This document shows positions 17,283 through 26,040 of a DNA stretch of 62,346 bases, in pieces (within the stretch, counting starts at the first letter, position 1; every line of letters starts with the position of its first letter). The notes beneath the pieces are model-generated. The model was given only the letters and a program-made list of their open reading frames with translations. It was not told the origin of the DNA and ran no database searches. The position numbers were made by a program, and so were the translations under genes. Source of the stretch: Kitasatospora griseola (GTDB lineage: Bacteria; Actinomycetota; Actinomycetes; Streptomycetales; Streptomycetaceae). The stretch spans positions 37,935 to 100,280 of the forward strand of contig NZ_BMRI01000025.1 of assembly GCF_014648555.1 (NCBI RefSeq), read 5' to 3'.

Positions 17283-20200
17283 ATGGATCCGGAACCGGAG
17301 GAGCCCCGGGTTCACCTGGAGGCCGAGGTGTCCGGCGACGCCAGGGCCTTCCTGGCCGGGCGGGACCTGTTCGCGGCCGAGCGCGACCTGCACCTCCATC
17401 TGGAGGACGGCGTCCACCAGGTGCGGCAGGTGCTGTCCGGTCAGGCCGGGACGGAGTGCCCGTACCCGGGGCTGACCGCGTTCGGGCCGGACGACTCCCG
17501 GTGGTTCTTCGGTCGGAACCCGGCGATCGCGGACCTGCTCGTGCGCCTGGCCGGGCGGCTCGGTTCGGGCGGGCCGCAGTTCGTGCTCGGGGCGTCCGGC
17601 GCGGGGAAGTCGTCGCTGTTGCGTGCGGGGTTGTTGCCCGCCCTGAGCAGGGGCGGGCTTCCACGGGGCGGGGCGGCGCACTGGCCGCACCTGGTCCTCA
17701 CACCCACCGCCGGGCCGCTGGCCGAGGCGGCCCGCGCGCTGGCGGCGGCGGTGGGCCTGGACCTCGCCGTGGCGGAGTCGCTCGTCGCCGACCCGGCCGG
17801 GTTGGCCGCCGCCGTGCGCGAGGCGATGGCCGAGGCCTCGCTGGATCGGCTGGTCGTCGTGGTCGACCAGCTGGAGGAGCTCTTCACCCTGACGTCCGAC
17901 GACGCCGAACGGCGGGCGTTTCCGGAGCTGATGGCGCAGCTGGCCGAGCCGGGCGGGGGCCGCAAACCCGTCGCACTGGTCGTCTACGGCATGCGGTCCG
18001 ACTTCTACGGCCGGGCCATGGACCACCCGCGGCTGCGCTCGGCGCTGGCGGACCAGCCGGTCAACCTCGGGCCGCTGCCGGAGCAGGGCCTGCGCGAGGC
18101 GATCCTGTTCCCGGCGCGCTCGGCGGGCCTCGATGTGGAACCCGGCCTGGTGGAGCTGCTGCTGCAGGACCTCGGGGCCACCGCCGGCGGCGAGTACGAG
18201 GCGGGCCGACTTCCGTTGCTCGCCCACGCGTTGCAGGCGACGTGGCAGCTCCGGGACGGCCATGTCATGACCGTCGGGGCCTACCGGGCGACCGGCGGCG
18301 TCCTGCATTCCGTCGCGGCCACCGCAGAGAGGGTGTTCGGCGGTCTCGACGACGACGGTCGGCGGCTGGCGCGCTCGCTGCTGCTGCAGTTGGTGGAGCT
18401 GGGTGACGGCACCGACGACACCCGGCGCCGACTGCCCCGGGAGCACCTGATCCGGGAGAGCGCGGATCCGCAGCGGGCTGCCGCCGTGCTGGACACCATG
18501 GTCCGGGGCCGGCTGCTCTCCCCGCGGGACGACGGGGTCGAGATCACCCACGAGGCGCTGCTGCGGGCCTGGCCCAGGCTCCAGGCCTGGCTCGGCGAGG
18601 ACCGCGAGGGCCTGTTGCTCCACCAGCAGCTCGCGGAGGCGAGCGACAGCTGGTCGCAGGACGACCGGCGGCGGCGCAGCCTGTTGCGCGATCCCCGGCT
18701 GGCCCGGATCCGCGAGTGGGTGCGGAGCCCGGGCCGGCGGGCCGATCTGACCGTGCAGCAACGGGAGTTCGTCACCGCCAGCGTCCGCGCGGCGCTGGTC
18801 CGCCGGGCGGCCCGCACCGTGGGCGTGGTCGGTCTGGTCCTGACGGTCGTGGTCGGTGTGATCGCCGTCCAGCAGCACCGCACGGCCCGGCAGCACGAGG
18901 CGGAGCTCACCTCCCGCCGGCTCGCCACGAACGCGGCGGCCATCCGTCCGACCGATCCTTCGGTGGCGCTGGAGCTGAGCCTGGCCGCCTACCGCACGTC
19001 GCCCACCGACGAGGCCCGGAACGAGATGTACGCCTCCTACACGAGCCCCTATGCGGTGACCCTCGACGACCCCTCGGGCAAGGATCACCCGGGGACGGTC
19101 CTCAGCCTGTCGTTCAGCGCCGACGGGCAGGTCCTCGCGAGCGGCGACACCGACCACAAGGTCAAGCTCTGGGACGTCGCCAATCCCGCCCGTCCCGCCT
19201 TCGGCGCCGCGCTCACCACCGAGGGCGCCTCCGCGGTGGCCTTCGCGCCGAACGGCCGCCTCCTCGCGACGCACGGCCGAAGGTCCCTACAGCTCTGGGA
19301 GACGACCGACCCGCGCCACCCCAGGCTGCTCAGCAGCACTCCGGACGAGACGGAGGTGGCGTACTCGCTGGCCTTCGGCCCGGACGGGCGGACCTTGGTC
19401 TCCGGGGGCGACAGGGGAGTCGCCCGGCTCTGGAACATCGCCGACCCCGCCCGTCCCGCACCGCCCCGCACGTTCTCGGCGGACTCCGAGGACGTCACGG
19501 GCGTGGCCTTCCACCCGGACGGCCGGACCGTGGCGACCGCGAGCAACGGCGGAAGCGTGCGGCTCTGGAGCGTGGCCTCGGATCGGCCGACGGTCCTGGC
19601 CACCCTGTCGGTCAAGAGCGCCTGGAACCTCGCCTTCCACCCCGGGGGCAGACTGCTCGCGGCCGCCGGCACCTACGGGCAGCTCAACTACTGGGACGTC
19701 ACCGACCCGAGCCGACCGCTGGCGAGGGAACTGGCGCTCGACAGCGCACGGGGGGACTTCCTGGCCCTCGCCTTCAGCGCCGACGGCAAGGCCCTGGCCT
19801 CCGCCAACACCGACGGCAGCGTGAACCAGTTCCAGATCGACCGGCGCCCCGACCCCGACACCGCCGACATCGAGCTGTGGAACACCCTTCCGGGCTCGGG
19901 CGCGCTGCGCTCGCTGGCGTTCCGCCCCGACAACCGCACCGTGGCCGTCGGCGGGGACAACGGCCTGGTGCGGATCTGGACGACACCGGGGGCGGTCATT
20001 CCGCAGCAGCTGACCGGCGCGGCCGGCAGCACCTCGGGAACGGCGTTCGGCGACGACGGCCGCACGCTGGTGACCAGGGACCAGGACGGCAGTGTCGGGC
20101 TCTGGGACATCACCGACCGGCTACGGCCGGTTCCCGGCGCCACCCTGCCGCACCCGTGGTCGAGAGCCGCCTTCCTGTCCGACGGCCGCACCCTTCTCAC

Positions 20201-21164
20201 CGCACCTGCGGACAACTCGTCCGTCGGCCTGTGGGAGGTGGGCGACGCCCACCACCCCGTCCTGCAGGCCACTCTCGCCAGGAGCGGGTCGTCGGCCGGC
20301 CGCTTGCCGGCAGTGGCCTCCGCCGGGAGCAACGTCCTCGCCCTGACCGACCCCTCCGCCGGTGTGGTCCACCTCTGGGACATCACGGACCGCCGCCGTC
20401 CGCGGGAGGCGGCGACGGTGGCGGTCCCGGACACGCCGGCCGGGATCGGGCTCCACCAGCAGGGGCGCGCACTGGTGGTGATCGACGAGAAGCTGGACGT
20501 GCGGCTCTGGAGCCTCGCGGATCCGTACCGTCCGGACGGACCCCACCCGCTGCCCATGGAGTTCCACGACGCCTGGGCCGTCGCCAGCACTCCGCAGCGC
20601 CGGATGCTCGTCATGGAGGAGGACCGTGACATCCAGGTCCTCGACGTGTCCGAGGTCAGGAACCCCGTGCGCACGGGAGAGCTGCCGGTGGCGGCGAACG
20701 CCTTCGGGGAGTTCGGCGGCGGCAGGTACGTCGCGGCCGCGTCCAACCGGGAACGGGCCGTCAGCTTCTGGGACCTCGACCATCCGGACGCGGCGGTCGC
20801 CAGGGTCCCGCTGACGGACAAGGCGCAGGACCTGACGGTCAGCGGCGACGGCCGCACCGTCGGCCTGACCACCGGGGGAATCCTCGTCAGCGGCAAGGTC
20901 CTGCTGTGGAACGTCGCCGACCCCGCGAACGTGTCCGTCGGCTCGGCCCTCACCCTGCCCGGAAGCGACCTGGAGTTCAGCCCCGACAGCAGCATGGTGG
21001 CCACCAACGTGCGCGACTCCCTGCACGGTGACGGCATCCGCCTCTGGCCACTGGACGCCGACCGCATGTACCGGCAGATCTGCGCCGACATCGGCACGCC
21101 GGTACCCGACAGCCGGTGGACGAAGTACGCCGGGAACCATCCCTACCAGCGGCCGTGCGCCTGA
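17283..21164 (+). CDS. nSTAND NTPase with WD40 repeats
   Basis: A 1293-residue signalling-type ATPase. Residues 1-57 form a short N-terminal module (HLEAEVSGDARAFLAGRDL). It is followed by the nSTAND entry motif CPYPGLTAFGPDDSRWFFGR at about 59-78, Walker A GASGAGKS at 103-110, Walker B VVVVDQLEEL near 200, and STAND-type helical domains ending in the winged-helix segment EITHEALLRAWPRLQAWL. A single membrane helix lies at about 511-529. From about residue 600 a series of WD40-like blades (FSADGQVLASGDTDHKVKLW and similar) forms one or two propellers. The architecture matches NTP-dependent conflict or signalling proteins of actinomycetes, with the propeller as sensor and the membrane anchor placing it at the inner membrane. 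The next gene is a second STAND-type protein. Confidence 0.9.
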   Translation: MDPEPEEPRVHLEAEVSGDARAFLAGRDLFAAERDLHLHLEDGVHQVRQVLSGQAGTECPYPGLTAFGPDDSRWFFGRNPAIADLLVRLAGRLGSGGPQFVLGASGAGKSSLLRAGLLPALSRGGLPRGGAAHWPHLVLTPTAGPLAEAARALAAAVGLDLAVAESLVADPAGLAAAVREAMAEASLDRLVVVVDQLEELFTLTSDDAERRAFPELMAQLAEPGGGRKPVALVVYGMRSDFYGRAMDHPRLRSALADQPVNLGPLPEQGLREAILFPARSAGLDVEPGLVELLLQDLGATAGGEYEAGRLPLLAHALQATWQLRDGHVMTVGAYRATGGVLHSVAATAERVFGGLDDDGRRLARSLLLQLVELGDGTDDTRRRLPREHLIRESADPQRAAAVLDTMVRGRLLSPRDDGVEITHEALLRAWPRLQAWLGEDREGLLLHQQLAEASDSWSQDDRRRRSLLRDPRLARIREWVRSPGRRADLTVQQREFVTASVRAALVRRAARTVGVVGLVLTVVVGVIAVQQHRTARQHEAELTSRRLATNAAAIRPTDPSVALELSLAAYRTSPTDEARNEMYASYTSPYAVTLDDPSGKDHPGTVLSLSFSADGQVLASGDTDHKVKLWDVANPARPAFGAALTTEGASAVAFAPNGRLLATHGRRSLQLWETTDPRHPRLLSSTPDETEVAYSLAFGPDGRTLVSGGDRGVARLWNIADPARPAPPRTFSADSEDVTGVAFHPDGRTVATASNGGSVRLWSVASDRPTVLATLSVKSAWNLAFHPGGRLLAAAGTYGQLNYWDVTDPSRPLARELALDSARGDFLALAFSADGKALASANTDGSVNQFQIDRRPDPDTADIELWNTLPGSGALRSLAFRPDNRTVAVGGDNGLVRIWTTPGAVIPQQLTGAAGSTSGTAFGDDGRTLVTRDQDGSVGLWDITDRLRPVPGATLPHPWSRAAFLSDGRTLLTAPADNSSVGLWEVGDAHHPVLQATLARSGSSAGRLPAVASAGSNVLALTDPSAGVVHLWDITDRRRPREAATVAVPDTPAGIGLHQQGRALVVIDEKLDVRLWSLADPYRPDGPHPLPMEFHDAWAVASTPQRRMLVMEEDRDIQVLDVSEVRNPVRTGELPVAANAFGEFGGGRYVAAASNRERAVSFWDLDHPDAAVARVPLTDKAQDLTVSGDGRTVGLTTGGILVSGKVLLWNVADPANVSVGSALTLPGSDLEFSPDSSMVATNVRDSLHGDGIRLWPLDADRMYRQICADIGTPVPDSRWTKYAGNHPYQRPCA

Positions 21165-21282
21165 CGGCGCCTGACGTTCGATCGGCCGGGCCTCGCCCGT
21201 AATCGCACGCCGCAGCGCGCCCGCCCTCGTTCGGCTCCGCCGATGACCGGCTGCGCAGGCCTTAGGGTGGGGCGTTCGCAGG

Positions 21283-24200
21283 GTGGACGGGGGGCGGGGC
21301 GTCGTGGAGCGGTCGCGGCTGGTGGGGGTGGGCGGCCCCGGCGGTCCGGGTTCGGGGTGTGCGGTCGGCGGGCGGCTGGTGCTGACGTCCGCCCATGTGG
21401 TGCGCGGCGACGGGCCGGTGGAGGTGTTCCGGCCGGCGGGTGCGGGGCCGGTCGGGGCCGAGGTGCTGTGGTGCGGCACGCCGGGCGGGCGGGACGATGC
21501 GGCGCTGCTGCTGGTCGACGAGTCGCTGTGGTCCCGGCCGCCGGGTCCGGTGCGCTGGGGACGGCTGGTGACGGACCGTCCGGGGACGCCGTGCGAGACC
21601 TGGGGGCTGCCCGACCTCGCCCAGCGGGCGGGCCGCCCGACCGAGGCGGTGCAGCTGGTCGGGGAGGTGAACCCGGGCACCGGCTACGTCGGCAACCGGC
21701 ACGTCATGGACCTGCGCCAGCAGCCGCCGCAGTGGTCCGCCGGCTCGCCGTGGGGCGGGCTGTCGGGTGCGGCGGTGCACTGCGGCGACCTGCTGGTGGG
21801 GGTGGTGGCCGCCGAGCGGGCGCACTCGGGCGGGGCGCAGCTGAACCTGGTGCCCGGGTACGTGCTGCACCACGATCCGGCGTTCCGGGCGGTGTTGGCG
21901 GCGCACGGGGCGCCGGCGGCCGCGCTGGAGCCGGTCGAGTTGCAGCACCTGGCCGATCCGGCGGTCGGGCCCGAGCGGGCGGCCGGGCCGGTCCGCTCGC
22001 CGGCGGCGCTGCTGCGGGCGGCCCGCCAGGTGGTGCCGTTCCACGGCCGGACCGAGCTGCTGGGCGAACTGGTCGAGTGGTGCGAGCGCGGCGGGTTCGG
22101 AGCCTGGCTGCTGCACGGCCCCGGCGGTCAGGGCAAGACCCGGCTGGCGCACGAGCTGGCGGCCCGGCTGTCGGAGCGGCAGTGGGCGGTGCTGTGGCCG
22201 CGCCCCGACGCCGGGGCCGAGGAGTTGACGGACTGTCGGCTCGCGACGCGTCCGCTGCTGATCGTCCTGGACTACGCCGAGCACCGCACCGCCCAGCTGG
22301 CCGCCCTGGTCGCGGCGGCCGCCGCGCACCGCGGTCCGACGGCGTTCAAGCTCCTGCTGCTGGCCCGCACCGACGGCGACTGGTGGCAGCAGGCCGTCAC
22401 CGCCGACGACACGGCCCAGGACCACCTGGAGTACGCCCCGGCCCGACGCCTCGACCCGCTCCAGGACGAGCCTGCGGACCGCCCGGCCGCGTACCGGGCG
22501 GCGCTCGACGCGCTGGCCGCCGCACTGCCGTTCGTCGAAGGCCAGTCGGGCCCCGACTGGCCTGCCGTCGCCGCGACGCTGCCGATCGCCCCGGGCCTCG
22601 ACCAGCCCGGCTACGGCAACGCGCTGACCCTGCAGATGGCCGCGCTCGCCGACCTGCTCGACACCACGGGGACGGCCGAGTTCGACGGCCGCCCGGGGGC
22701 CGCCGCGGTGGAGGACCGGCTGCTGGGCCACGAACGCCGCTACTGGCAGCGCACCGCGACCGCGCTCGGCCTCTCCCCCGCGCTGTCGGTGCGCGCGCTG
22801 GACGCGGTGGTCGCCGCCGCGAACCTGGCCGGCGCCGCCGACCGCGAGCAGGCCGACCTGCTGTGGCGTCACCTCCCGGCGCTGGCCGACCGGTCCCGCG
22901 ACCGCCGCGACACCGTCACCGCCTGGCTCGGCGCCCTCTACCCCGCCCCCGCACCCCGTCCCTTCGCCCTGCTCCCGCCCGACCGCCTCGCCGAATGCCA
23001 CATCGCCCGCGTCCTCGACACCGACCCCGCCCTGCCCGAACACCTGCTCCCCGCCCTCGACGCCCCACGCACCGCGCACCTCCTCACGGTCTACACCCGC
23101 GCCGCCGCCCACCCGGCCGTCGCCGGCCGCCTCGACGCCGGGCTGACCGCCCTGTGCGTCCGTCAACGCGCGGCGCTGGCCCCGTACTTCGTGCCGCTCG
23201 CCACCCGGACTCCCCGGCCGGGGCCGCTGCTGTCGGCACTGGAGACGATCACCTCCGACCCCGGGATGTCGCTGGACGACCTGCTTGAGCTCGACCGGCT
23301 GATGCCGGCCGCCAGCCAGGCCCTCGTGCACGAGGCGGGCCGATTGATGCAGGCCCTGACGGACCGCATGCGGGAGGCGCAGGCCGCCGACCCGGACCGG
23401 TACGGACTGACCTTGGCTGCCACCCTCGCCGCGTACTCCGTCCGGATGCGCGAACTGGGCCGCACCGAGGAGAGCCTGGCCGTGGCCCAGGAGGCGGTCG
23501 ACGTGTGCCGGACGTTGGCCGCCGCCGATCCGGAACTCCGGACCGTGGGTCTTGCCCTCATGCTCGGCAACCTCGGCACACAACTCGCCGAAGCCGGCCG
23601 CCCCGAGGAGGGCCTGGCCGTCGCGATGGAGGGCATCGCGTTGCAGCGGGCTCTGGGCGATGCCGGTCTGCGGCCACTGGCCGGCGCGCTCGTCAATGCA
23701 GCGGGCGTCCTCGGCAGGCTCGGACAGCACCAGGACGGGTTGGCCGCCGCCGAGGAGGCCTTCACCGTGGTTCAGCGGTTCGCCGACGCCGAGCAGCCGG
23801 CGGACGTTCAGCTTCGGGCGAGCGTGCTGGCCGTCCTGAGCATGCGGCTGGGCGACCTGGGCCGCCTGCCGGAGAGCGCGGCGGCCGCACAGCAGACGGT
23901 GGCCCTGTACCGGGCGCTCGCCGAGTCCGAGCCGGACGCCCACCTGCCCGCCCTCGCCGGAGCCCTCACCAACGAGACCCGGATCTGTCTGCTCCTCGGC
24001 CGCCCCGACCAGGGACTGGCCCCGGCCGAGGAAGCAGCCGCGCTGTTCCGCGAGCTGGCGGAGCACAACCCGGATGAGCACCTGCCGACCCTGCTGCTCG
24101 TTCTCACCACCCTCACCAGCCACCTGCAGGAGCTCGGCCGCCCGTCCGAAGCACTGGACCGGGCCCGGGAAGCGGTGGCCGTCGCCCGCGCCGTTCACGC

Positions 24201-25221
24201 CGACCGCGAACCGCTCGCTGCCGCACTTCTCCTGCTGTCCCGCCACTTGGGAATGCAGGGGCACGCGGACGAAGGGCTGACGATCGCTCAGGAAGCGATC
24301 GAACTCCTCCGTTCGCTCGACGCCGTCGATCCCGGCGCCCACACGGACGGGCTCGCCGCCGCACTCGACGACTGGTCCGGCCACCTGGAGGTACTGGGCC
24401 GGACGGAGGAGGCGCTGGCCGGCCGCGTCGAGGCGGTGAACCTGCTCCGCACGCTCGCCGCTCCGGCGCACCCCGCCGGCTTGGCCGAGTCGCTGGGCGG
24501 CCTCGGAGCCCTGCTCGGCCGGCTGGGCCGACATGCGGACGCGGTGCCGGTCTGCGCGGAGGCCGTCGAGGTCCGCACCGCCCTCGCCGGGTCCGACCGC
24601 GACGCCCACCGGCCGCAGCTGGTCGGCGCCCTGGTCCGGCTCAGCGACGCACTCAGGCTCGCCGGAGACCGCTCCGCGGCCGTTCGTCCCGCCCGCGATG
24701 CTCTCGGCCACAGCCGCAGCTTGGCGGAGGCTGCGCCGGACCGCCATCTTCCGCTGCTGGCCGCCGCGTTGACCAACCTCGCCAACTGCCTCGACGATCC
24801 CGACCAATGGGCGGAGAGCCTGGCCCTGGCCGAGGAGGCGACCACCCTCCGACGCCGGCTCGCCGAGTCCGACCCCGGCACCCACCTTCCGCTGCTGGCC
24901 CACGCGTTGATCACCCTGGCCACCCAGTCCGGCATGGCCCGGCAAGCAGCGCGGGGACTCGACCCGGCCCTGGAGGCGGTCCGCGTCTGCCGCACCCTCC
25001 GCCAGGACGATCCGATCACCCACAGGTCGCTGCTGGCTTCCGCACTGCGCATCGTCGCCCTGCTCCGGCACGACCTCGGCCACCGCGCCGAGGCGCAGAG
25101 GGCCGCAGCGGAGTCCCTCGACCTCTACCGGAACCTGGCCGCCGAACAGCCTGCGGTGTTCGGCCCGGTGGTGTCGCAGCTCAGGCAGATCCTGGTGCGG
25201 ATCGACCAACTGCCGTCGTGA
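21283..25221 (+). CDS. Trypsin-like protease fused to NTPase and TPR repeats
   Basis: A 1312-residue cytoplasmic three-part protein. Residues 1-200 are a trypsin-fold serine protease with a complete-looking triad: His38 in TSAHVV, Asp71/72 before AALLLVD, and Ser161 in GGLSGAAV. A P-loop NTPase follows, with Walker A GPGGQGKT at 279-286 and a Walker B LLIVLDYAEH near 325. From about residue 690 to the end are tandem TPR-like units recognisable by repeats such as LAEAGRPEEGLAVAMEGIAL. Protease-STAND-TPR architectures are known from actinobacterial conflict systems, in which ligand binding to repeats would activate the protease. GTG 21283 is used; GTG 21304 is an alternative. It follows the WD40-STAND gene by 118 bp on the same strand. 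Confidence 0.9.
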   Translation: MDGGRGVVERSRLVGVGGPGGPGSGCAVGGRLVLTSAHVVRGDGPVEVFRPAGAGPVGAEVLWCGTPGGRDDAALLLVDESLWSRPPGPVRWGRLVTDRPGTPCETWGLPDLAQRAGRPTEAVQLVGEVNPGTGYVGNRHVMDLRQQPPQWSAGSPWGGLSGAAVHCGDLLVGVVAAERAHSGGAQLNLVPGYVLHHDPAFRAVLAAHGAPAAALEPVELQHLADPAVGPERAAGPVRSPAALLRAARQVVPFHGRTELLGELVEWCERGGFGAWLLHGPGGQGKTRLAHELAARLSERQWAVLWPRPDAGAEELTDCRLATRPLLIVLDYAEHRTAQLAALVAAAAAHRGPTAFKLLLLARTDGDWWQQAVTADDTAQDHLEYAPARRLDPLQDEPADRPAAYRAALDALAAALPFVEGQSGPDWPAVAATLPIAPGLDQPGYGNALTLQMAALADLLDTTGTAEFDGRPGAAAVEDRLLGHERRYWQRTATALGLSPALSVRALDAVVAAANLAGAADREQADLLWRHLPALADRSRDRRDTVTAWLGALYPAPAPRPFALLPPDRLAECHIARVLDTDPALPEHLLPALDAPRTAHLLTVYTRAAAHPAVAGRLDAGLTALCVRQRAALAPYFVPLATRTPRPGPLLSALETITSDPGMSLDDLLELDRLMPAASQALVHEAGRLMQALTDRMREAQAADPDRYGLTLAATLAAYSVRMRELGRTEESLAVAQEAVDVCRTLAAADPELRTVGLALMLGNLGTQLAEAGRPEEGLAVAMEGIALQRALGDAGLRPLAGALVNAAGVLGRLGQHQDGLAAAEEAFTVVQRFADAEQPADVQLRASVLAVLSMRLGDLGRLPESAAAAQQTVALYRALAESEPDAHLPALAGALTNETRICLLLGRPDQGLAPAEEAAALFRELAEHNPDEHLPTLLLVLTTLTSHLQELGRPSEALDRAREAVAVARAVHADREPLAAALLLLSRHLGMQGHADEGLTIAQEAIELLRSLDAVDPGAHTDGLAAALDDWSGHLEVLGRTEEALAGRVEAVNLLRTLAAPAHPAGLAESLGGLGALLGRLGRHADAVPVCAEAVEVRTALAGSDRDAHRPQLVGALVRLSDALRLAGDRSAAVRPARDALGHSRSLAEAAPDRHLPLLAAALTNLANCLDDPDQWAESLALAEEATTLRRRLAESDPGTHLPLLAHALITLATQSGMARQAARGLDPALEAVRVCRTLRQDDPITHRSLLASALRIVALLRHDLGHRAEAQRAAAESLDLYRNLAAEQPAVFGPVVSQLRQILVRIDQLPS

Positions 25222-25293
25222 ACCGGCTCGTTGCTCAGCCATGTGCGGGCTCTGCGGGGCGGCGGGCGGTGCGCTTTCGCTGGCGGACCACTG

Positions 25294-25316
25294 TTCCGGA
25301 CAGCTAGTATCCCGAA
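25294..25316. promoter_or_regulatory. Operator overlapping the Rrf2 gene promoter
   Basis: TTCCGGAC-N7-ATCCCGAA, an imperfect inverted repeat, ends one base before the ATG at 25318. It overlaps a -10-like TAGTAT (25305-25310). The same arrangement with the same 7-base spacer recurs at 26001-26023, before the MFS gene. Confidence 0.5.
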
Positions 25317-25317
25317 T

Positions 25318-25806
25318 ATGCGGACGAGCGAAGGCGTCGAGTGGGGCCTGCACTGCTGCCTCACCCTGGTGTGGCTGGGCGAGACCGACCCGGTGCCCTC
25401 GGCCCGGCTGGCGGCGATGTTCGAACTGTCGCCGACCTACCTCAACAAGGTGCTCCAACGACTCACCCGGGCAGGCGTGTTGACGTCAACTTCGGGCCCG
25501 CGCGGCGGCGTCCGCCTGGCCCGCGACCCCGCCCGGATCACCATGATGGACGTGGTGACGGCCGTCGAGGGCCCCGACCCGCTGTTCGCCTGCGCCGAGA
25601 TCCGGCAACAGGGCGTCTCCGCGGAGGGCGCACACCCCCGCGAGTTCACCCGCCCCTGCGGCATCGCCGCCGCGATGCGCCGCGCCGAACTCGCCTGGCG
25701 CCGCGAACTCGCCGCCCGCACCGTCGCCGACCTCGCCCAGGATGCCCCGACCACCACCATCACCCGCGTCCGCACCAACTACGCCCGCCTCACCTCCACG
25801 ACCTGA
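25318..25806 (+). CDS. Rrf2 family transcriptional regulator
   Basis: A 162-residue winged-helix regulator. The Rrf2 core is clear: SARLAAMFELSPTYLNKVLQ is the recognition region and LTSTSGPRGGVRLARDP the wing, with the family's typical G-x-x-G-G-x-x-L. The C-terminal region has cysteines at FACAEI and TRPCGI but not the three-cysteine IscR/NsrR cluster, so Fe-S sensing is uncertain. A TAGTAT -10 hexamer ends seven bases before ATG 25318, which suggests a leaderless transcript. A dyad at 25294-25316 overlaps that promoter and is repeated before the MFS exporter gene, so autoregulation and control of the exporter are likely. Confidence 0.88.
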   Translation: MRTSEGVEWGLHCCLTLVWLGETDPVPSARLAAMFELSPTYLNKVLQRLTRAGVLTSTSGPRGGVRLARDPARITMMDVVTAVEGPDPLFACAEIRQQGVSAEGAHPREFTRPCGIAAAMRRAELAWRRELAARTVADLAQDAPTTTITRVRTNYARLTSTT

Positions 25807-26000
25807 GCAAGCGCGAAAGCAGGGGCGCCGCGCGAAGGGGAACACACTCGCCGGAAGGATCGCGACGCGGGGCAATGACCTGCACGTGTTCGCGACCTTG
25901 CTGACGTGCGCTCACTGCTCGCGCTGTTCCGCCCCCTCGGCTTCGCCTGGGGCACTCCCAGCGCCCCTGGTCGTGCGCCTGCCTGCCTTTCGCACCCGAA

Positions 26001-26023
26001 TTCCGGATACCGAACATCCCGAA
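26001..26023. promoter_or_regulatory. Second copy of the Rrf2-linked operator, before the MFS gene
   Basis: TTCCGGAT-N7-ATCCCGAA matches the site at 25294-25316 at 15 of 16 arm positions with an identical spacer. It lies 17 bases upstream of the MFS start codon and just before the AGGAG ribosome binding site, where a bound repressor could block transcription. Confidence 0.5.
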
Positions 26024-26040
26024 TCCCTAGGAGCCCCACC

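Noticed and set aside
15318..19274. 1318-codon open frame on the minus strand
   Set aside because: It is antisense to the acyl-CoA dehydrogenase and the nSTAND gene, has a composition expected of GC-rich shadow frames (Arg/Gln/Val/Gly repeats) and shows no family motif.
21262..25458. 1398-codon open frame on the minus strand
   Set aside because: It mirrors the trypsin-NTPase-TPR gene on the opposite strand. The plus-strand frame has the triad, Walker motifs and TPR pattern; the minus frame has none.
25318..25806. Fe-S sensing (IscR/NsrR type) by the Rrf2 protein
   Set aside because: Only two cysteines are in the cluster-binding region, not the three needed in the canonical spacing.
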